Positions 1 to 9,323 of a DNA stretch of 20,622 nucleotides are shown here, in pieces (positions within the stretch are counted from its first letter, which is position 1; each line of letters opens with the position of its first letter). Origin of the DNA: Gammaproteobacteria bacterium (lineage in GTDB: Bacteria > Pseudomonadota > Gammaproteobacteria > DRLM01); the NCBI GenBank assembly GCA_015490395.1, contig WFXX01000263.1, positions 1 to 20,622 of the forward strand. The letters run 5' to 3'. The notes below the pieces were generated by a model. It saw only the letters and a list, made by a program, of their open reading frames with translations. It was not told the origin of the DNA and searched no databases. A program made the position numbers and the translations under genes.

Positions 1-192
1 ACGGTGGCCCGGTTTCCCGCCGGGAGGCTGCTGGTGGTGACCCATTCGGGGGTGCTGCGCACCCTGCTGGCTCAGGTGCTGGGTGGCGATTTGGCGGCCA
101 GCCGCCGCTTCCGAGTCCCCTACGCCTGCTGGGCCCGGCTCTGCGTGGAGGAGGGCCAGGTCCTTCTGGAGGGCTACGGTGCGCCGCGGTGA
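1..192 (+). CDS. Histidine phosphatase, CobC-like (3' end only)
   Basis: The frame is open from the first base, so the gene begins upstream; 63 codons remain before the TGA at 190-192. The segment LVVTHSGVLRTLLAQVLGG matches the C-terminal half of the histidine phosphatase (phosphoglycerate mutase-like) fold, where the His of VTHSG is the second active-site histidine. The following FRVPYACWARL resembles the C-terminus of alpha-ribazole phosphatase (CobC), which removes the phosphate from alpha-ribazole-5'-phosphate during cobalamin assembly. The N-terminal RHG motif lies outside the window, so other members of the superfamily remain possible. Inference: it may end a cobalamin operon. The next gene starts 132 bases later and is unrelated in function. 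Confidence 0.75.
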   Translation, partial: TVARFPAGRLLVVTHSGVLRTLLAQVLGGDLAASRRFRVPYACWARLCVEEGQVLLEGYGAPR

Positions 193-324
193 GTCGGCCG
201 TGCATCCGCCCGGTGCGCCCGCTCCGCTCGTTCCAGGATGATTAGCGTCGAATCATAAGGTTGCTGTCCCGGTCTGTGTTTTGCAGGGGCCTCGCCGGAG
301 CCATCGGCAAGGGAGAAGTGGGCG

Positions 325-1497
325 ATGCGCGGGATGGCAGGCCTGCGGCGAGGCGCGGGGATCCTGACCCTGGTGGCGGCCTTGAGCGTGCCCCCCGCCG
401 GGGCGGGGGGGCTGGTGGAGGCCCTCGCGGGCGGTAAGCCCCATCTGGACCTTCGGGCGCGCTACGAGGCCGTGGACGATCGTGTGCGCCGCGACGCTCG
501 CGCCGGGACTCTGCGCACCCGTCTGGGCTACGTCACGGGCGCTTGGCTGGGCCTGTCCGGCTACGGGGAGTTTGAGGACGTGCGCCTCCTCCTCGGCTTG
601 GGGGCCTATGCCCCGCGGGAGGCCGGCCGGGCCACCGTAGCCGATCCTCCCGTGACTCAGCTCAACCAGGCTTATCTCCAGTGGCGCGGCCCGCGAGGGT
701 TGCGGATGCGTCTCGGGCGTCAGCGCATCGTCCTGGACAACCACCGCTTCGTGGGCAACGTGGGCTGGCGCCAGAACGAGCAGACCTTCGACGCCCTGCG
801 CCTGGAGCTGCGCCCCTGGGCCGGGGTTCGGCTGAACTACGCCTTCGTGGATAAAGTGAACGGAATCCTCCCTGCCCTGGACGCCGACGTCAGCGACCAC
901 CTCCTCCATCTGCTCCTGGATGGGCTGCCGGCGGGACGGCTCAGCCTTTATGCCTACCTCCTCGAAGACGACCGCACCGGCGCCTCCAGCGACACCTACG
1001 GGGCCCGCCTGGAGGGGGGTTGGCGCCGGGGGACTTGGCGGTTGCCCTATGCAGCCGAGGCCGCTTGGCAGCGTGCCGACGCCGGACAGGCCCCCTATCT
1101 GCTCCTGAAGGCCGGCTTGGCCCGGGGGCCTTGGCGGCTGGCTCTGGCTTGGGAGCGGCTGGGCAGCGACGGCAGGGGCTACGCCCTCCAGACGCCCCTG
1201 GCCACCAAGCATGCCTTCAACGGCTGGGCCGACCAGTTTCTGGCTACCCCGGCCGATGGGTTGCAGGACCTGGCGATCTCGGCGGGCTGGCGAGATGGGC
1301 CGTTGCGCCTGTTGGCCGTCCACCGCCGCTATCGGGCGGATCAAGGCCAGGCCCGCTACGGCAGCGAATGGAACCTGCTCCTGACACGGGCCCTGGGCCA
1401 CGGTTGGGCGGTGGGGGTGAAGTACGCCGCCTACCGGGCCGAGGCCTGGCGGCAGGACGTGGACAAGCTCTGGCTCTGGGGCGAGCTGCGGCGCTGA
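325..1497 (+). CDS. Outer-membrane beta-barrel protein, alginate-export-like
   Basis: A 390-residue exported protein. Residues 1-27 form a signal peptide (basic start, hydrophobic core, PAGAGG cleavage region). The rest alternates short amphipathic strands rich in Tyr/Trp/Arg, as in porin-like barrels. The block around residues 131-155 (RLGRQRIVLDNHRFVGNVGW followed by RQNEQTFDA) is typical of proteins annotated as alginate export family, many of which are uncharacterised porins in bacteria that make no alginate. The ATG at 325 is preceded by GGGAG at 311-315; an in-frame ATG at 334 is an alternative. The last residues are GELRR, without the terminal aromatic residue usual in barrels. Only a weak promoter candidate (TTCCAG-17-CATAAG, 231-259) is seen upstream. 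The gene converges on rpoD with a 59-base gap. Substrate unknown. Confidence 0.75.
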   Translation: MRGMAGLRRGAGILTLVAALSVPPAGAGGLVEALAGGKPHLDLRARYEAVDDRVRRDARAGTLRTRLGYVTGAWLGLSGYGEFEDVRLLLGLGAYAPREAGRATVADPPVTQLNQAYLQWRGPRGLRMRLGRQRIVLDNHRFVGNVGWRQNEQTFDALRLELRPWAGVRLNYAFVDKVNGILPALDADVSDHLLHLLLDGLPAGRLSLYAYLLEDDRTGASSDTYGARLEGGWRRGTWRLPYAAEAAWQRADAGQAPYLLLKAGLARGPWRLALAWERLGSDGRGYALQTPLATKHAFNGWADQFLATPADGLQDLAISAGWRDGPLRLLAVHRRYRADQGQARYGSEWNLLLTRALGHGWAVGVKYAAYRAEAWRQDVDKLWLWGELRR

Positions 1498-1498
1498 G

Positions 1499-1520
1499 GG
1501 GCCACCTTGCCGCGTGGCCC
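1499..1520. other. Hairpin between convergent genes
   Basis: GGGCCAC (1499-1505) and GTGGCCC (1514-1520) form a perfect 7-bp stem with an 8-base loop just after the stop codon of the barrel gene. No T-run follows on either strand, so it is not a standard intrinsic terminator. A second weaker stem, AAGCCG/CGGCTT at 1536-1552, lies just beyond the rpoD stop. Either could mark the ends of the two converging messages. Confidence 0.35.
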
Positions 1521-1556
1521 TCCACTTGCCTGCCGAAGCCGCTCCCCGGCTTGGCC

Positions 1557-3338
<1,782 letters not shown>

Positions 3339-3377
3339 GTACCTGCTCGGTCCCGTGCGCGCGAAAACGAACGCCAA

Positions 3378-3405
3378 ATTCTACACCATGCCCGCGGCGG
3401 GTCTA
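3378..3405 (-). promoter_or_regulatory. Candidate rpoD promoter
   Basis: On the minus strand, TAGACC (3405-3400, 4/6 to the -35 consensus) is separated by 16 bases from TAGAAT (3383-3378, 5/6 to the -10 consensus). The -35 hexamer includes the dnaG stop codon TAG. Transcription would start near 3371, giving a leader of about 33 bases before the rpoD ATG. An extra rpoD promoter close to the end of dnaG is known in E. coli, so a separate start here is plausible; this one looks housekeeping rather than heat-shock type. Confidence 0.45.
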
Positions 3406-5133
3406 GGCGTCCCCCGGTCTCGCCCGGTCCCGGAGCAGCCCCTGGAGCTCGGCCTTCTCGGCCGTCTCCAGGGCCCCCTCGCGGGCCTTGGCCAGGAGGG
3501 CGCGGATGCGGGCCTCCCGGGCCTGCCGCCCCAGCCAGGCCATCACGTCCCGGAACTCCTGCTCCACCCCCTCGGGAGGGACGGGATGCCGCCAGGAGGC
3601 CACCTTGGCCAGGACCTCGCCCCGGGGGGTGCCCCGCCAGCGCTCCAGAAGGGCACCGGCCGGCAGGGGCCGCTCCCGCAGGACCGCCGCCACCTCCCGC
3701 AGCAGGTCCAGCCCGGGCAGTTCCAGTCCCTCCCAGGCCGGGGGGGGCGGGGTCTGCCGGGCCAAGCCGGGCTCCTGCAGGAGCAGGGCCAGGGCCAAGC
3801 GCACCGGGCTGAACCGCTGCGGCGGCCGCTGGGAAGGGGCGGCAGGGGCCGCGCTCCTGGGCTTCTGGGTCCCCAGGAGGGCCTCGGGGCTCACGCCCGC
3901 GGTGCGGGCCAGCTGTTCGGCGATCATATCGCGGAGCACCCCGGTCGGTAGCTTGGACAGCAGGGGCCGGGCAAGTTCCACCAGGCGCGCGCGGCCCTCC
4001 ACGCTCCCTGTGTCGGTCCGCCGGAGCAGCTCTGCATGGAGAAATGCCGAAAGTGGGACCGCGTTCTCGGTTCGGGCGGCGAAGGCCTCGCCGCCTTCCT
4101 GGCGCACCAGGCTGTCCGGGTCCTCGCCCTCGGGCAGGAAGAGGAAGGCGACCCGACGTCCCTCCCGCAGGGCCGGCAGCACCTGCTCCAAGGCGCGCCA
4201 GGCCGCACGCCGGCCGGCGGCGTCCCCGTCGAAGCAGAAGACCAGCTCTGGGGCGGTCCGGAACAGCGCCTCCACCTGCTTCCGCGTGATGGCGGTGCCT
4301 AGGGTGGCCACCGCCCAGGGCAGCCCTTGGTCATGCAGGCTGATCACGTCCATGTAGCCCTCCACCACCAGCAGCCGCTGCGGCCGCCCAGCCTGGAGGC
4401 ACTCGTGTAGGCCGTAGAGCACGCGTCCCTTGTGGAAGACGGGCGAGTCGGGGGAGTTCAGGTACTTGGGCTGTTCCTCGCCCAGGGCGCGGCCGCCGAA
4501 GGCCAGCACCCGCCCCCGCCGGTCCCGGATGGGAAAGAGGAGCCGGTCTCGGAAGCGGTCGTAGCGGCGGCCCTCCCCCCGATCCACCACCAGGCCCGCC
4601 TCCACCAGCAGGCGCTGCTCCCGGGGCGAGCGGCCCAGGGCCCGCAGCAGCCGGTCCCAGCCGTCGGGGGCGTAGCCCAGGCCGAAGGAGCGCGCCGTCC
4701 CTGGCCTCACCCCCCGCCGGCGCAGGTAGCCTTGGGGACGCTCCTCTTCTAGCCAGCGGGCATAGAGGTGGGCCGCCCGCTGCAGCAGCTCCAGCAGGGG
4801 GGCGTGCCGGGTCTCGTCCTCGCCGCCCCGTGCCTCCCGGGGCACCTCCAAGCCCGCCCGGGCGGCCAGTTCCGCCACCGCCTCGGGGAAGCTGAGCCCC
4901 TCGTGGGTCATCAGGAAGCCGATGGCATTGCCGTGGGCCCCGCAGCCGAAGCAATGGTAGAACTGCTTGGCAGGGCTGACGGTGAAGGACGGGGTACGCT
5001 CCTCGTGGAAGGGGCAGCGGGCGATGTACTCCCGGCCGCTCTGGCGCAGGGGCACGCGAGAGCCCACCACCTCCACAATGTCCACCCGCGCCAGCAGCTC
5101 GTCCAGGAAGCTCTGCGGGATCCGGCCGGCCAT
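3403..5133 (-). CDS. dnaG: DNA primase
   Basis: Makes the RNA primers for replication. The 576-residue length matches E. coli DnaG (581). The N-terminal zinc-binding domain has C40, H43, C61 and C64 (CPFH...YHCFGCG) at the same numbers as in E. coli. The core RNA-polymerase domain follows, then the TOPRIM fold, with the catalytic Glu258 in VVEGYMDV and Asp302/Asp304 in FCFDGDAAG. The C-terminal part (about 430-576) is the variable helicase-binding region. The ATG at 5133 starts MAGRIPQSFLDELL, as expected; the ribosome site (AGGTG) is weak. The 89-base gap from yqeY has a possible isolated -10 (TATCAT on the minus strand) with no good -35. rpoD follows 64 bases downstream. Confidence 0.97.
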   Translation of the reverse strand: MAGRIPQSFLDELLARVDIVEVVGSRVPLRQSGREYIARCPFHEERTPSFTVSPAKQFYHCFGCGAHGNAIGFLMTHEGLSFPEAVAELAARAGLEVPREARGGEDETRHAPLLELLQRAAHLYARWLEEERPQGYLRRRGVRPGTARSFGLGYAPDGWDRLLRALGRSPREQRLLVEAGLVVDRGEGRRYDRFRDRLLFPIRDRRGRVLAFGGRALGEEQPKYLNSPDSPVFHKGRVLYGLHECLQAGRPQRLLVVEGYMDVISLHDQGLPWAVATLGTAITRKQVEALFRTAPELVFCFDGDAAGRRAAWRALEQVLPALREGRRVAFLFLPEGEDPDSLVRQEGGEAFAARTENAVPLSAFLHAELLRRTDTGSVEGRARLVELARPLLSKLPTGVLRDMIAEQLARTAGVSPEALLGTQKPRSAAPAAPSQRPPQRFSPVRLALALLLQEPGLARQTPPPPAWEGLELPGLDLLREVAAVLRERPLPAGALLERWRGTPRGEVLAKVASWRHPVPPEGVEQEFRDVMAWLGRQAREARIRALLAKAREGALETAEKAELQGLLRDRARPGDA

Positions 5134-5222
5134 GTGGGAGCGACACCTGGCAGGGACCCGTGCGGCCCCTCCTTCCAGGCATGATAGCGGAGAGGCAGGG
5201 AGGGGAGAGCAGCCAGGCCTGG

Positions 5223-5675
5223 TCAGCCGGTCAGCCGCGCTCGAACCCGGCGGCTGACCTCGGCCATGTCGGCCCGACCCTGAACCTGGGGCCGCAGGGC
5301 GGCCATGACCTTACTCATGTCCCGGGGATCAGCAGCGCCTACAGCCTCGATGGCCTGGGCCACCAGGGCCTCGAGCTCCTCCTCGCCCAGGGGCTGGGGC
5401 AGATAGGTCCGGATGACGGCCATCTCCGCCTCCTCCCTGGCGGCCAGATCCTCCCGACCGGCCCGGCGGTACTGCTCCACGGCGTCGCGGCGCTGCTTGA
5501 GCAGCTTCTCCAGCACCGCCAGGACCTGACCGTCGTCCAAGGTAGTGCGCTCGTCCACCTCCCGCTGCTGGATGGCCGCCCGGATCATGCGCAGCGTGCC
5601 CAGACGGTCCCGATCCCGGGCCCGCAGGGCCTCCTTCATATCCTGCTCGATCTGCTCCCGCAGGGGGGTGGCCAT
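5223..5675 (-). CDS. yqeY: GatB/YqeY domain protein
   Basis: A 150-residue protein of the YqeY family, which resembles the C-terminal tail domain of the GatB subunit of tRNA-dependent amidotransferase. Recognisable features are the start (TPLREQIEQDMKEALRARD), a central block (QYRRAGREDLAAREEAEMAV followed by IRTYLPQPL) and the final GRADMAEVSRRVRARL. The family's biochemical role is not settled; tRNA-related function is inferred from the GatB similarity. The ATG at 5675 is used because a longer upstream frame to 5927 simply runs through rpsU in another frame. It begins 8 bases after the rpsU stop, so the two are almost certainly co-transcribed. Its insertion between rpsU and dnaG is common outside the enterics. 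Confidence 0.93.
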   Translation of the reverse strand: MATPLREQIEQDMKEALRARDRDRLGTLRMIRAAIQQREVDERTTLDDGQVLAVLEKLLKQRRDAVEQYRRAGREDLAAREEAEMAVIRTYLPQPLGEEELEALVAQAIEAVGAADPRDMSKVMAALRPQVQGRADMAEVSRRVRARLTG

Positions 5676-5683
5676 CGCGGGGC

Positions 5684-5899
5684 TCAATAGAGGCGCTCGC
5701 GGAGCTGGCGCTCCCGCTGCAGCCGCTTGAGGTGGCGCTTGAGGGCCGCGGCCTGCTTGCGCTTGCGCATCTCGGTGGGCTTCTCGTAGTACTCCCGGCG
5801 GCGGATCTCCGTCAGGATCCCCGCCTTCTCGCAGGTGCGCTTGAAGCGGCGCAGGGCCACCTCGAAGGGTTCGTTGTCTCGGACCTTGACCAGCGGCAT
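5684..5899 (-). CDS. rpsU: 30S ribosomal protein S21
   Basis: A 71-residue, very basic small-subunit protein (MPLVKVRDNEPFEVALRRFK onward, with REYYEKPTEMRKRK in the middle), nearly colinear with E. coli S21. S21 assists mRNA binding during initiation. The ATG at 5899 is preceded by AGGAGA with 6-7 bases spacing, a strong ribosome site, which fixes the start over the longer open frame. It is the first gene of the macromolecular-synthesis operon and lies under a near-consensus promoter. Its leader also has a small hairpin (GGCGT/ACGCC with a 4-base loop, 5930-5943) and a T6 run on the minus strand near 5915-5920. The two are too far apart for a clear terminator. Confidence 0.97.
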   Translation of the reverse strand: MPLVKVRDNEPFEVALRRFKRTCEKAGILTEIRRREYYEKPTEMRKRKQAAALKRHLKRLQRERQLRERLY

Positions 5900-5954
5900 C
5901 GAGTTCTCCTGGTGAAAAAAGGACCACGGGGCGTAGAAACGCCAGAACCTAAAA

Positions 5955-5982
5955 ATTATACGGCAAGCCAGACGCCGATCAA
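5955..5982 (-). promoter_or_regulatory. Strong sigma-70 promoter for rpsU-yqeY-dnaG-rpoD
   Basis: On the minus strand, TTGATC (5982-5977) is followed after 16 bases by a perfect TATAAT (5960-5955). This is the best sigma-70 promoter in the window and sits in an A/T-rich patch between the tlpA-like gene and rpsU. The predicted start near 5948 gives a leader of about 48 bases. It separates the cutA-dsbD-tlpA group from the macromolecular-synthesis operon, although read-through cannot be excluded because no terminator is seen after the tlpA-like gene. Confidence 0.75.
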
Positions 5983-5994
5983 GGCTCCAGGGCC

Positions 5995-6567
5995 TCACAG
6001 GAGGGACTCGATGACCTCCCGGGCCAGCTCCTCGGACAGCTCGCCGTAGCGGAGATAGGCGATGCGCCCCTGACGGTCCACAATGGCGGTAAAGGGCAGG
6101 ACCCCTGCCTCGTTGCCGTAGCGCACGGCCACCTCCATGGCCTCCTCTTCGCCTATGAGCACCGGATAGTGCACCGGCACCTCCTGGAGGAAGGCCCGCA
6201 CCCGGTCGGGGTCGTCCACCGCCACCCCAAGGAACTGCAGCCCTCGGGAGCCATACTCCTGTTGCAGGGCGTTAAAGGCGGGGATCTCCCGGCGGCAAGG
6301 GGGGCACCAGGTGGCCCAGAAGTTGATAGCCAGCACCTTGCCGTCCCACTCTTGCACCGCCCGCCGGCGGCCCTCCAGGTCTTCCAGGGTGAAGGCAGGC
6401 CGAGGGCTTTGGAGCAGGGAGGTGCCGCTCTCCCGGCTCTCGGCTCGCCGGCTCCAGTCCTGCCAGACCTGCAAGCCCACCAGCAAGGCCACCGCCAAGG
6501 TGACCCATGCCAGCACCCGGCCGGGGTGGCGGAAGGGGCTGTTGGGATCGGGCCCGTCGCTCACCAT
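5995..6567 (-). CDS. TlpA-family periplasmic thioredoxin
   Basis: A membrane-anchored, periplasm-facing thiol:disulfide protein of 190 residues. A single hydrophobic segment (about 17-35) anchors the N-terminus. The thioredoxin fold follows, with active site WCPPC (C88, C91), the FWATWCPPCRREIP signature, and the cis-proline in GVLPFT (P158). TlpA/ResA/CcmG-type proteins are reductants that often receive electrons from DsbD. Here dsbD ends only 6 bases upstream, so DsbD is the likely electron donor (inference). The start is ambiguous: AGGAGG ends just 1 base before the ATG at 6567 but 4 bases before the GTG at 6564. Either gives nearly the same protein. CcmG-like cytochrome c maturation is possible, but no ccm genes are nearby. 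Confidence 0.9.
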   Translation of the reverse strand: MVSDGPDPNSPFRHPGRVLAWVTLAVALLVGLQVWQDWSRRAESRESGTSLLQSPRPAFTLEDLEGRRRAVQEWDGKVLAINFWATWCPPCRREIPAFNALQQEYGSRGLQFLGVAVDDPDRVRAFLQEVPVHYPVLIGEEEAMEVAVRYGNEAGVLPFTAIVDRQGRIAYLRYGELSEELAREVIESLL

Positions 6568-6573
6568 GCCTCC

Positions 6574-8826
6574 TTAGCCGCTCTCGCCCCAAGCCCGCTG
6601 CAGCCGGCGGGCCAGGTCCTTGGGGCCTAGGAAGCCCACCACCCGCAGCGCGCGGCGCTCCCGGCCGTCCGGGCCGAAGAGCAACAAGGTGGGGGGGCCG
6701 AAGACCTGGAGGCTCCGCAGCAGGGCCTGGTCCTGGGCGTCGTTGGCCGTGATGTCCGCCCGCAGCAAGAGGGCCCCGGCTAGGAGCCTGCGCACCTCGG
6801 GGTCCCCAAAGGTCTCCCGCTCCAGCTCCTTGCAGGAGACGCACCAGTCGGCATAGAAGTCCACCAGTACGGGCCTGCCCTCGGCCCTGGCCCGCTCCAG
6901 CGCCGCTTGCAAACCTTCCGGCCCCTTGATGGCGACGAAGGGTAGGGGTGCGTGCTCCTCCGGCGGGCCGAGGAGAGCGGCCAGCGGCCTCAGGGGGTCG
7001 CTCCCGCCGGCAGCGGCGCCCAGTACCAGGGCCCCGCCGTAGAGCAGGCCCACGCCGGCCGCGGCCCGGCGCAGCTTGGCCTTCCCGCCCCGGCGCAACC
7101 CGAGGTGCACCGCGGCCGCCACCACCAAGGCGCCCCAGAGGAAGAGGGTGACCGGGCCCGGCAGGATGCGCTCCAGCATCCATACCGCCAGACCCAGCAG
7201 GAGGTAACCAAAGACGGTCTTGACCCGCTCCATCCAGGCCCCCGCCCGCGGCAGCCAGCGCCCCGCCGAGGTGCCCACCGCCAGCAGGGGCGTGCCCATC
7301 CCCAGGGCCATGGCGAACAAGGCCGCGCCGCCGAGGACGGCATCGCCGCTCTGGCCGATGTAGAGCAGGGCACCGGCCAGGGGCGCGGCCAGGCAGGGGC
7401 CCACGATGAGGGCCGAGAGCACCCCCATGGCCCCGGCCCCTGCCAGGCTGCCTCCGGGCAGCCTCCTGGAGAGCTCGCTCAGCCGGCTTTGCCAGCCGGA
7501 GGGGAGCTGGAGCTGGTAGAGGCCGAACATGGACAGAGCCAGGAGCACGAAGAGGGCTGCGAAGGCACCGATCACCCAAGGCGTCTGGAGGGCCGCCTGC
7601 AGGTTGGAGCCGAAGAGGCCGGCGGCCACCCCGGCAGCGGTATAGGTCAGGGCCATGGCCAGCACATAGGTCCCCGAGAGGGCCAGGGCCCGGCCAGTGC
7701 CCGCCCGCTCCCCCTGGCCCACGATGAGGCTGGAGAGAATGGGGATCATGGGGAAGACACAAGGGGTGAAGGCCAGCAGCAGGCCTACCCCATAGAAGCT
7801 GGCCAAGATCCAGCCCAGCCGACCCTCGGCCAGGGTCCGCGCGAAGCGGCCCTCCTCGGTGAGCAGGCCTGCCAACCCGCCCCCTTGGGACGAGGCCGCC
7901 ACCGCGGGCGGCAGGACCAGATCCACGCGGGTGGTCTGTGGATTATAGCATAGCCCGGCGTCGGCGCAGCCCTGGTAACGGGCCACCAGGGTCACCGGCA
8001 GCTCGCCCTCGCCCGAGGCTCTCAGCACCGGCACCCGCAGGCTCAGGGTCCCGTAATAGACCTCCGAGCGCCCGAAGGCCTCGTCTACCTTCTCCTTGCC
8101 CGGAGGCAAGGACAAAGGTGCCAGGCGGGCGGTACCCGAGGGATCCTCCAGCTCCAAGGCCAGCTTGTCCCGGTACAGGTAGTAGCCCTCTGCGGCTTCC
8201 CAGCGCACCAGCACCGACTGCCCGTCGGCACCCGCCTCGGCCGTGAAGCGGAAGGCCTCCTCAGGGGGCAGGAAGCTATCCTCCTGCTTGCCCAGGCCTA
8301 AGCGGGAGGCCAGGCGGGCCAGGAGCCCCGGTCGCTCGGGTCCTGCAGCCGTCTCTATGGGGGGCAGGGTCAGGCTGGCCCGTTGGGTCAGAGGGGGGAA
8401 GCAGACCCCGACGTCGGCGCAGCCCTGGGAGATGGCCTCCAGCTCCAGCTGCAGGGGGCGGTCTCCTTGGAGGCGCACCACCGGCAGGTCCACCACCACC
8501 TCCCCCCGGTAGACGGGCATCCGCCCGAAGAAGCGGTCCTCCTTGATCTCCGTGGGCGGGGGCAGCAGGGGCTCGCCGATGGTCGCGCCCTGGGCAAGAA
8601 AGCGAATCTTGTCCTTATATAGATAGTAGCCCTCGGCCACCTGCCAGCGGACACGCACCATGTCCGCCTGCAGGGCCTCGGCCTGGAAGGCGAAGGCCTG
8701 CTCCGGTGGCAGGAGATCGGCGGCGCTGGCCGTGCCCCCTGTGCCTGCCGCGGCCGGGGCGGTGAGCGCCCACGCGGCCGCCAGCACGGCGCCTACCGTG
8801 GCTCCCCAGAGTCTTGAGGGGGTCAT
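6574..8826 (-). CDS. dsbD: Thiol:disulfide interchange protein DsbD with two alpha domains
   Basis: Carries electrons from cytoplasmic thioredoxin across the inner membrane to periplasmic reductases. At 750 residues it is much longer than E. coli DsbD (565). After a signal peptide (about 1-28) come two successive N-terminal alpha (immunoglobulin-like) domains, about 39-155 and 189-306. Each has its own cysteine pair: C136/C142 in GCADVGVCFPP and C287/C293 in GCADAGLCYNP. The membrane beta domain (about 325-590) has the paired cysteines C356 (TPCVFPMIP) and C478 (VGPCLAAPL). The C-terminal gamma thioredoxin domain has C662/C665 in ADWCVSC. The ATG at 8826 follows GGAGAGAGGGA. cutA lies 33 bases upstream and the TlpA-like gene 6 bases downstream, so the three probably form one operon. 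Confidence 0.96.
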   Translation of the reverse strand: MTPSRLWGATVGAVLAAAWALTAPAAAGTGGTASAADLLPPEQAFAFQAEALQADMVRVRWQVAEGYYLYKDKIRFLAQGATIGEPLLPPPTEIKEDRFFGRMPVYRGEVVVDLPVVRLQGDRPLQLELEAISQGCADVGVCFPPLTQRASLTLPPIETAAGPERPGLLARLASRLGLGKQEDSFLPPEEAFRFTAEAGADGQSVLVRWEAAEGYYLYRDKLALELEDPSGTARLAPLSLPPGKEKVDEAFGRSEVYYGTLSLRVPVLRASGEGELPVTLVARYQGCADAGLCYNPQTTRVDLVLPPAVAASSQGGGLAGLLTEEGRFARTLAEGRLGWILASFYGVGLLLAFTPCVFPMIPILSSLIVGQGERAGTGRALALSGTYVLAMALTYTAAGVAAGLFGSNLQAALQTPWVIGAFAALFVLLALSMFGLYQLQLPSGWQSRLSELSRRLPGGSLAGAGAMGVLSALIVGPCLAAPLAGALLYIGQSGDAVLGGAALFAMALGMGTPLLAVGTSAGRWLPRAGAWMERVKTVFGYLLLGLAVWMLERILPGPVTLFLWGALVVAAAVHLGLRRGGKAKLRRAAAGVGLLYGGALVLGAAAGGSDPLRPLAALLGPPEEHAPLPFVAIKGPEGLQAALERARAEGRPVLVDFYADWCVSCKELERETFGDPEVRRLLAGALLLRADITANDAQDQALLRSLQVFGPPTLLLFGPDGRERRALRVVGFLGPKDLARRLQRAWGESG

Positions 8827-8859
8827 CCCTCTCTCCTCGACACGCTCAGGTCGCGAGTC

Positions 8860-9210
8860 TCAGCCCTCGGGGCGGCTGTTCTCGCGTACCCAGTCCAGGT
8901 AGGCGGCCAGGCCGCCTGTGATTGGGACCGCCACGAGCTCCGGGAGTTCGTAGGGATGCCGCTCACGCACCGCACGCTCCAGGGCAGGCAGGCGGGGGGC
9001 TGAGGTTTTGATTAGCAGCAGATGCTCCTGGGCCTCCTCCACCGCGCCCTGCCAGCGGTAGATCGAGCGCAGCCCGGGGAGCACGTTGACGCAGGCGGCT
9101 AGCCGCTCTTCCACCAAGGCCCGGGCGATGCGTACGGCGCTGCCCTCGTCCGGGCAGGTGCAAAACACCAGCCGCGGCTCCTCGTCGCCGAAAGCGGGTC
9201 TCCCTTGCAT
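8860..9210 (-). CDS. cutA: Divalent-cation tolerance protein CutA
   Basis: A small trimeric protein with a ferredoxin-like fold, linked genetically to copper tolerance in E. coli although its molecular role is unclear. The family signature is present: VFCTCPDEGSAVRIARALVE, then RLAACVNVLPGLRSIYRWQG, HPYELPELVAVPI and a final YLDWV. The ATG at 9210 gives 116 residues but has no good ribosome site. A GTG at 9168 lies 9 bases after GAGGAG (9183-9178) and would give 102 residues beginning exactly at the conserved core; it may be the true start. A TAGAAT -10-like hexamer (9225-9220, minus strand) sits just above the ATG. In E. coli the same pair was named cutA1 and cutA2 (dsbD), and the linkage is kept here. 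Confidence 0.94.
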   Translation of the reverse strand: MQGRPAFGDEEPRLVFCTCPDEGSAVRIARALVEERLAACVNVLPGLRSIYRWQGAVEEAQEHLLLIKTSAPRLPALERAVRERHPYELPELVAVPITGGLAAYLDWVRENSRPEG

Positions 9211-9323
9211 GATTGACCCATTCTATCAGCCCTGCGCCCTTGCGCGGGGGGGGTGCCGCCCCTACATTCCAGACTAAGGCAACCTGCCGCGAGCCGCCGG
9301 AGCCTGGTAAAGCCCTATCTATC

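Noticed and set aside
253..1401. Minus-strand frame of 382 codons opposite the barrel gene
   Set aside because: Antisense shadow; the plus-strand protein has a signal peptide, a ribosome site and family motifs.
5676..5927. Extended yqeY start reaching into rpsU
   Set aside because: The added 84 residues are an out-of-phase reading of rpsU, and YqeY proteins are about 150 residues.
5915..5943. Hairpin and T6 run in the rpsU leader as an attenuator
   Set aside because: The 5-bp stem is separated from the T-run by about ten bases and no second competing structure is evident.
6272..7762. A 496-codon minus-strand frame within dsbD and the TlpA-like gene
   Set aside because: Same strand but another phase, Pro/Gly/Arg-rich with no motifs; both real genes are secure.
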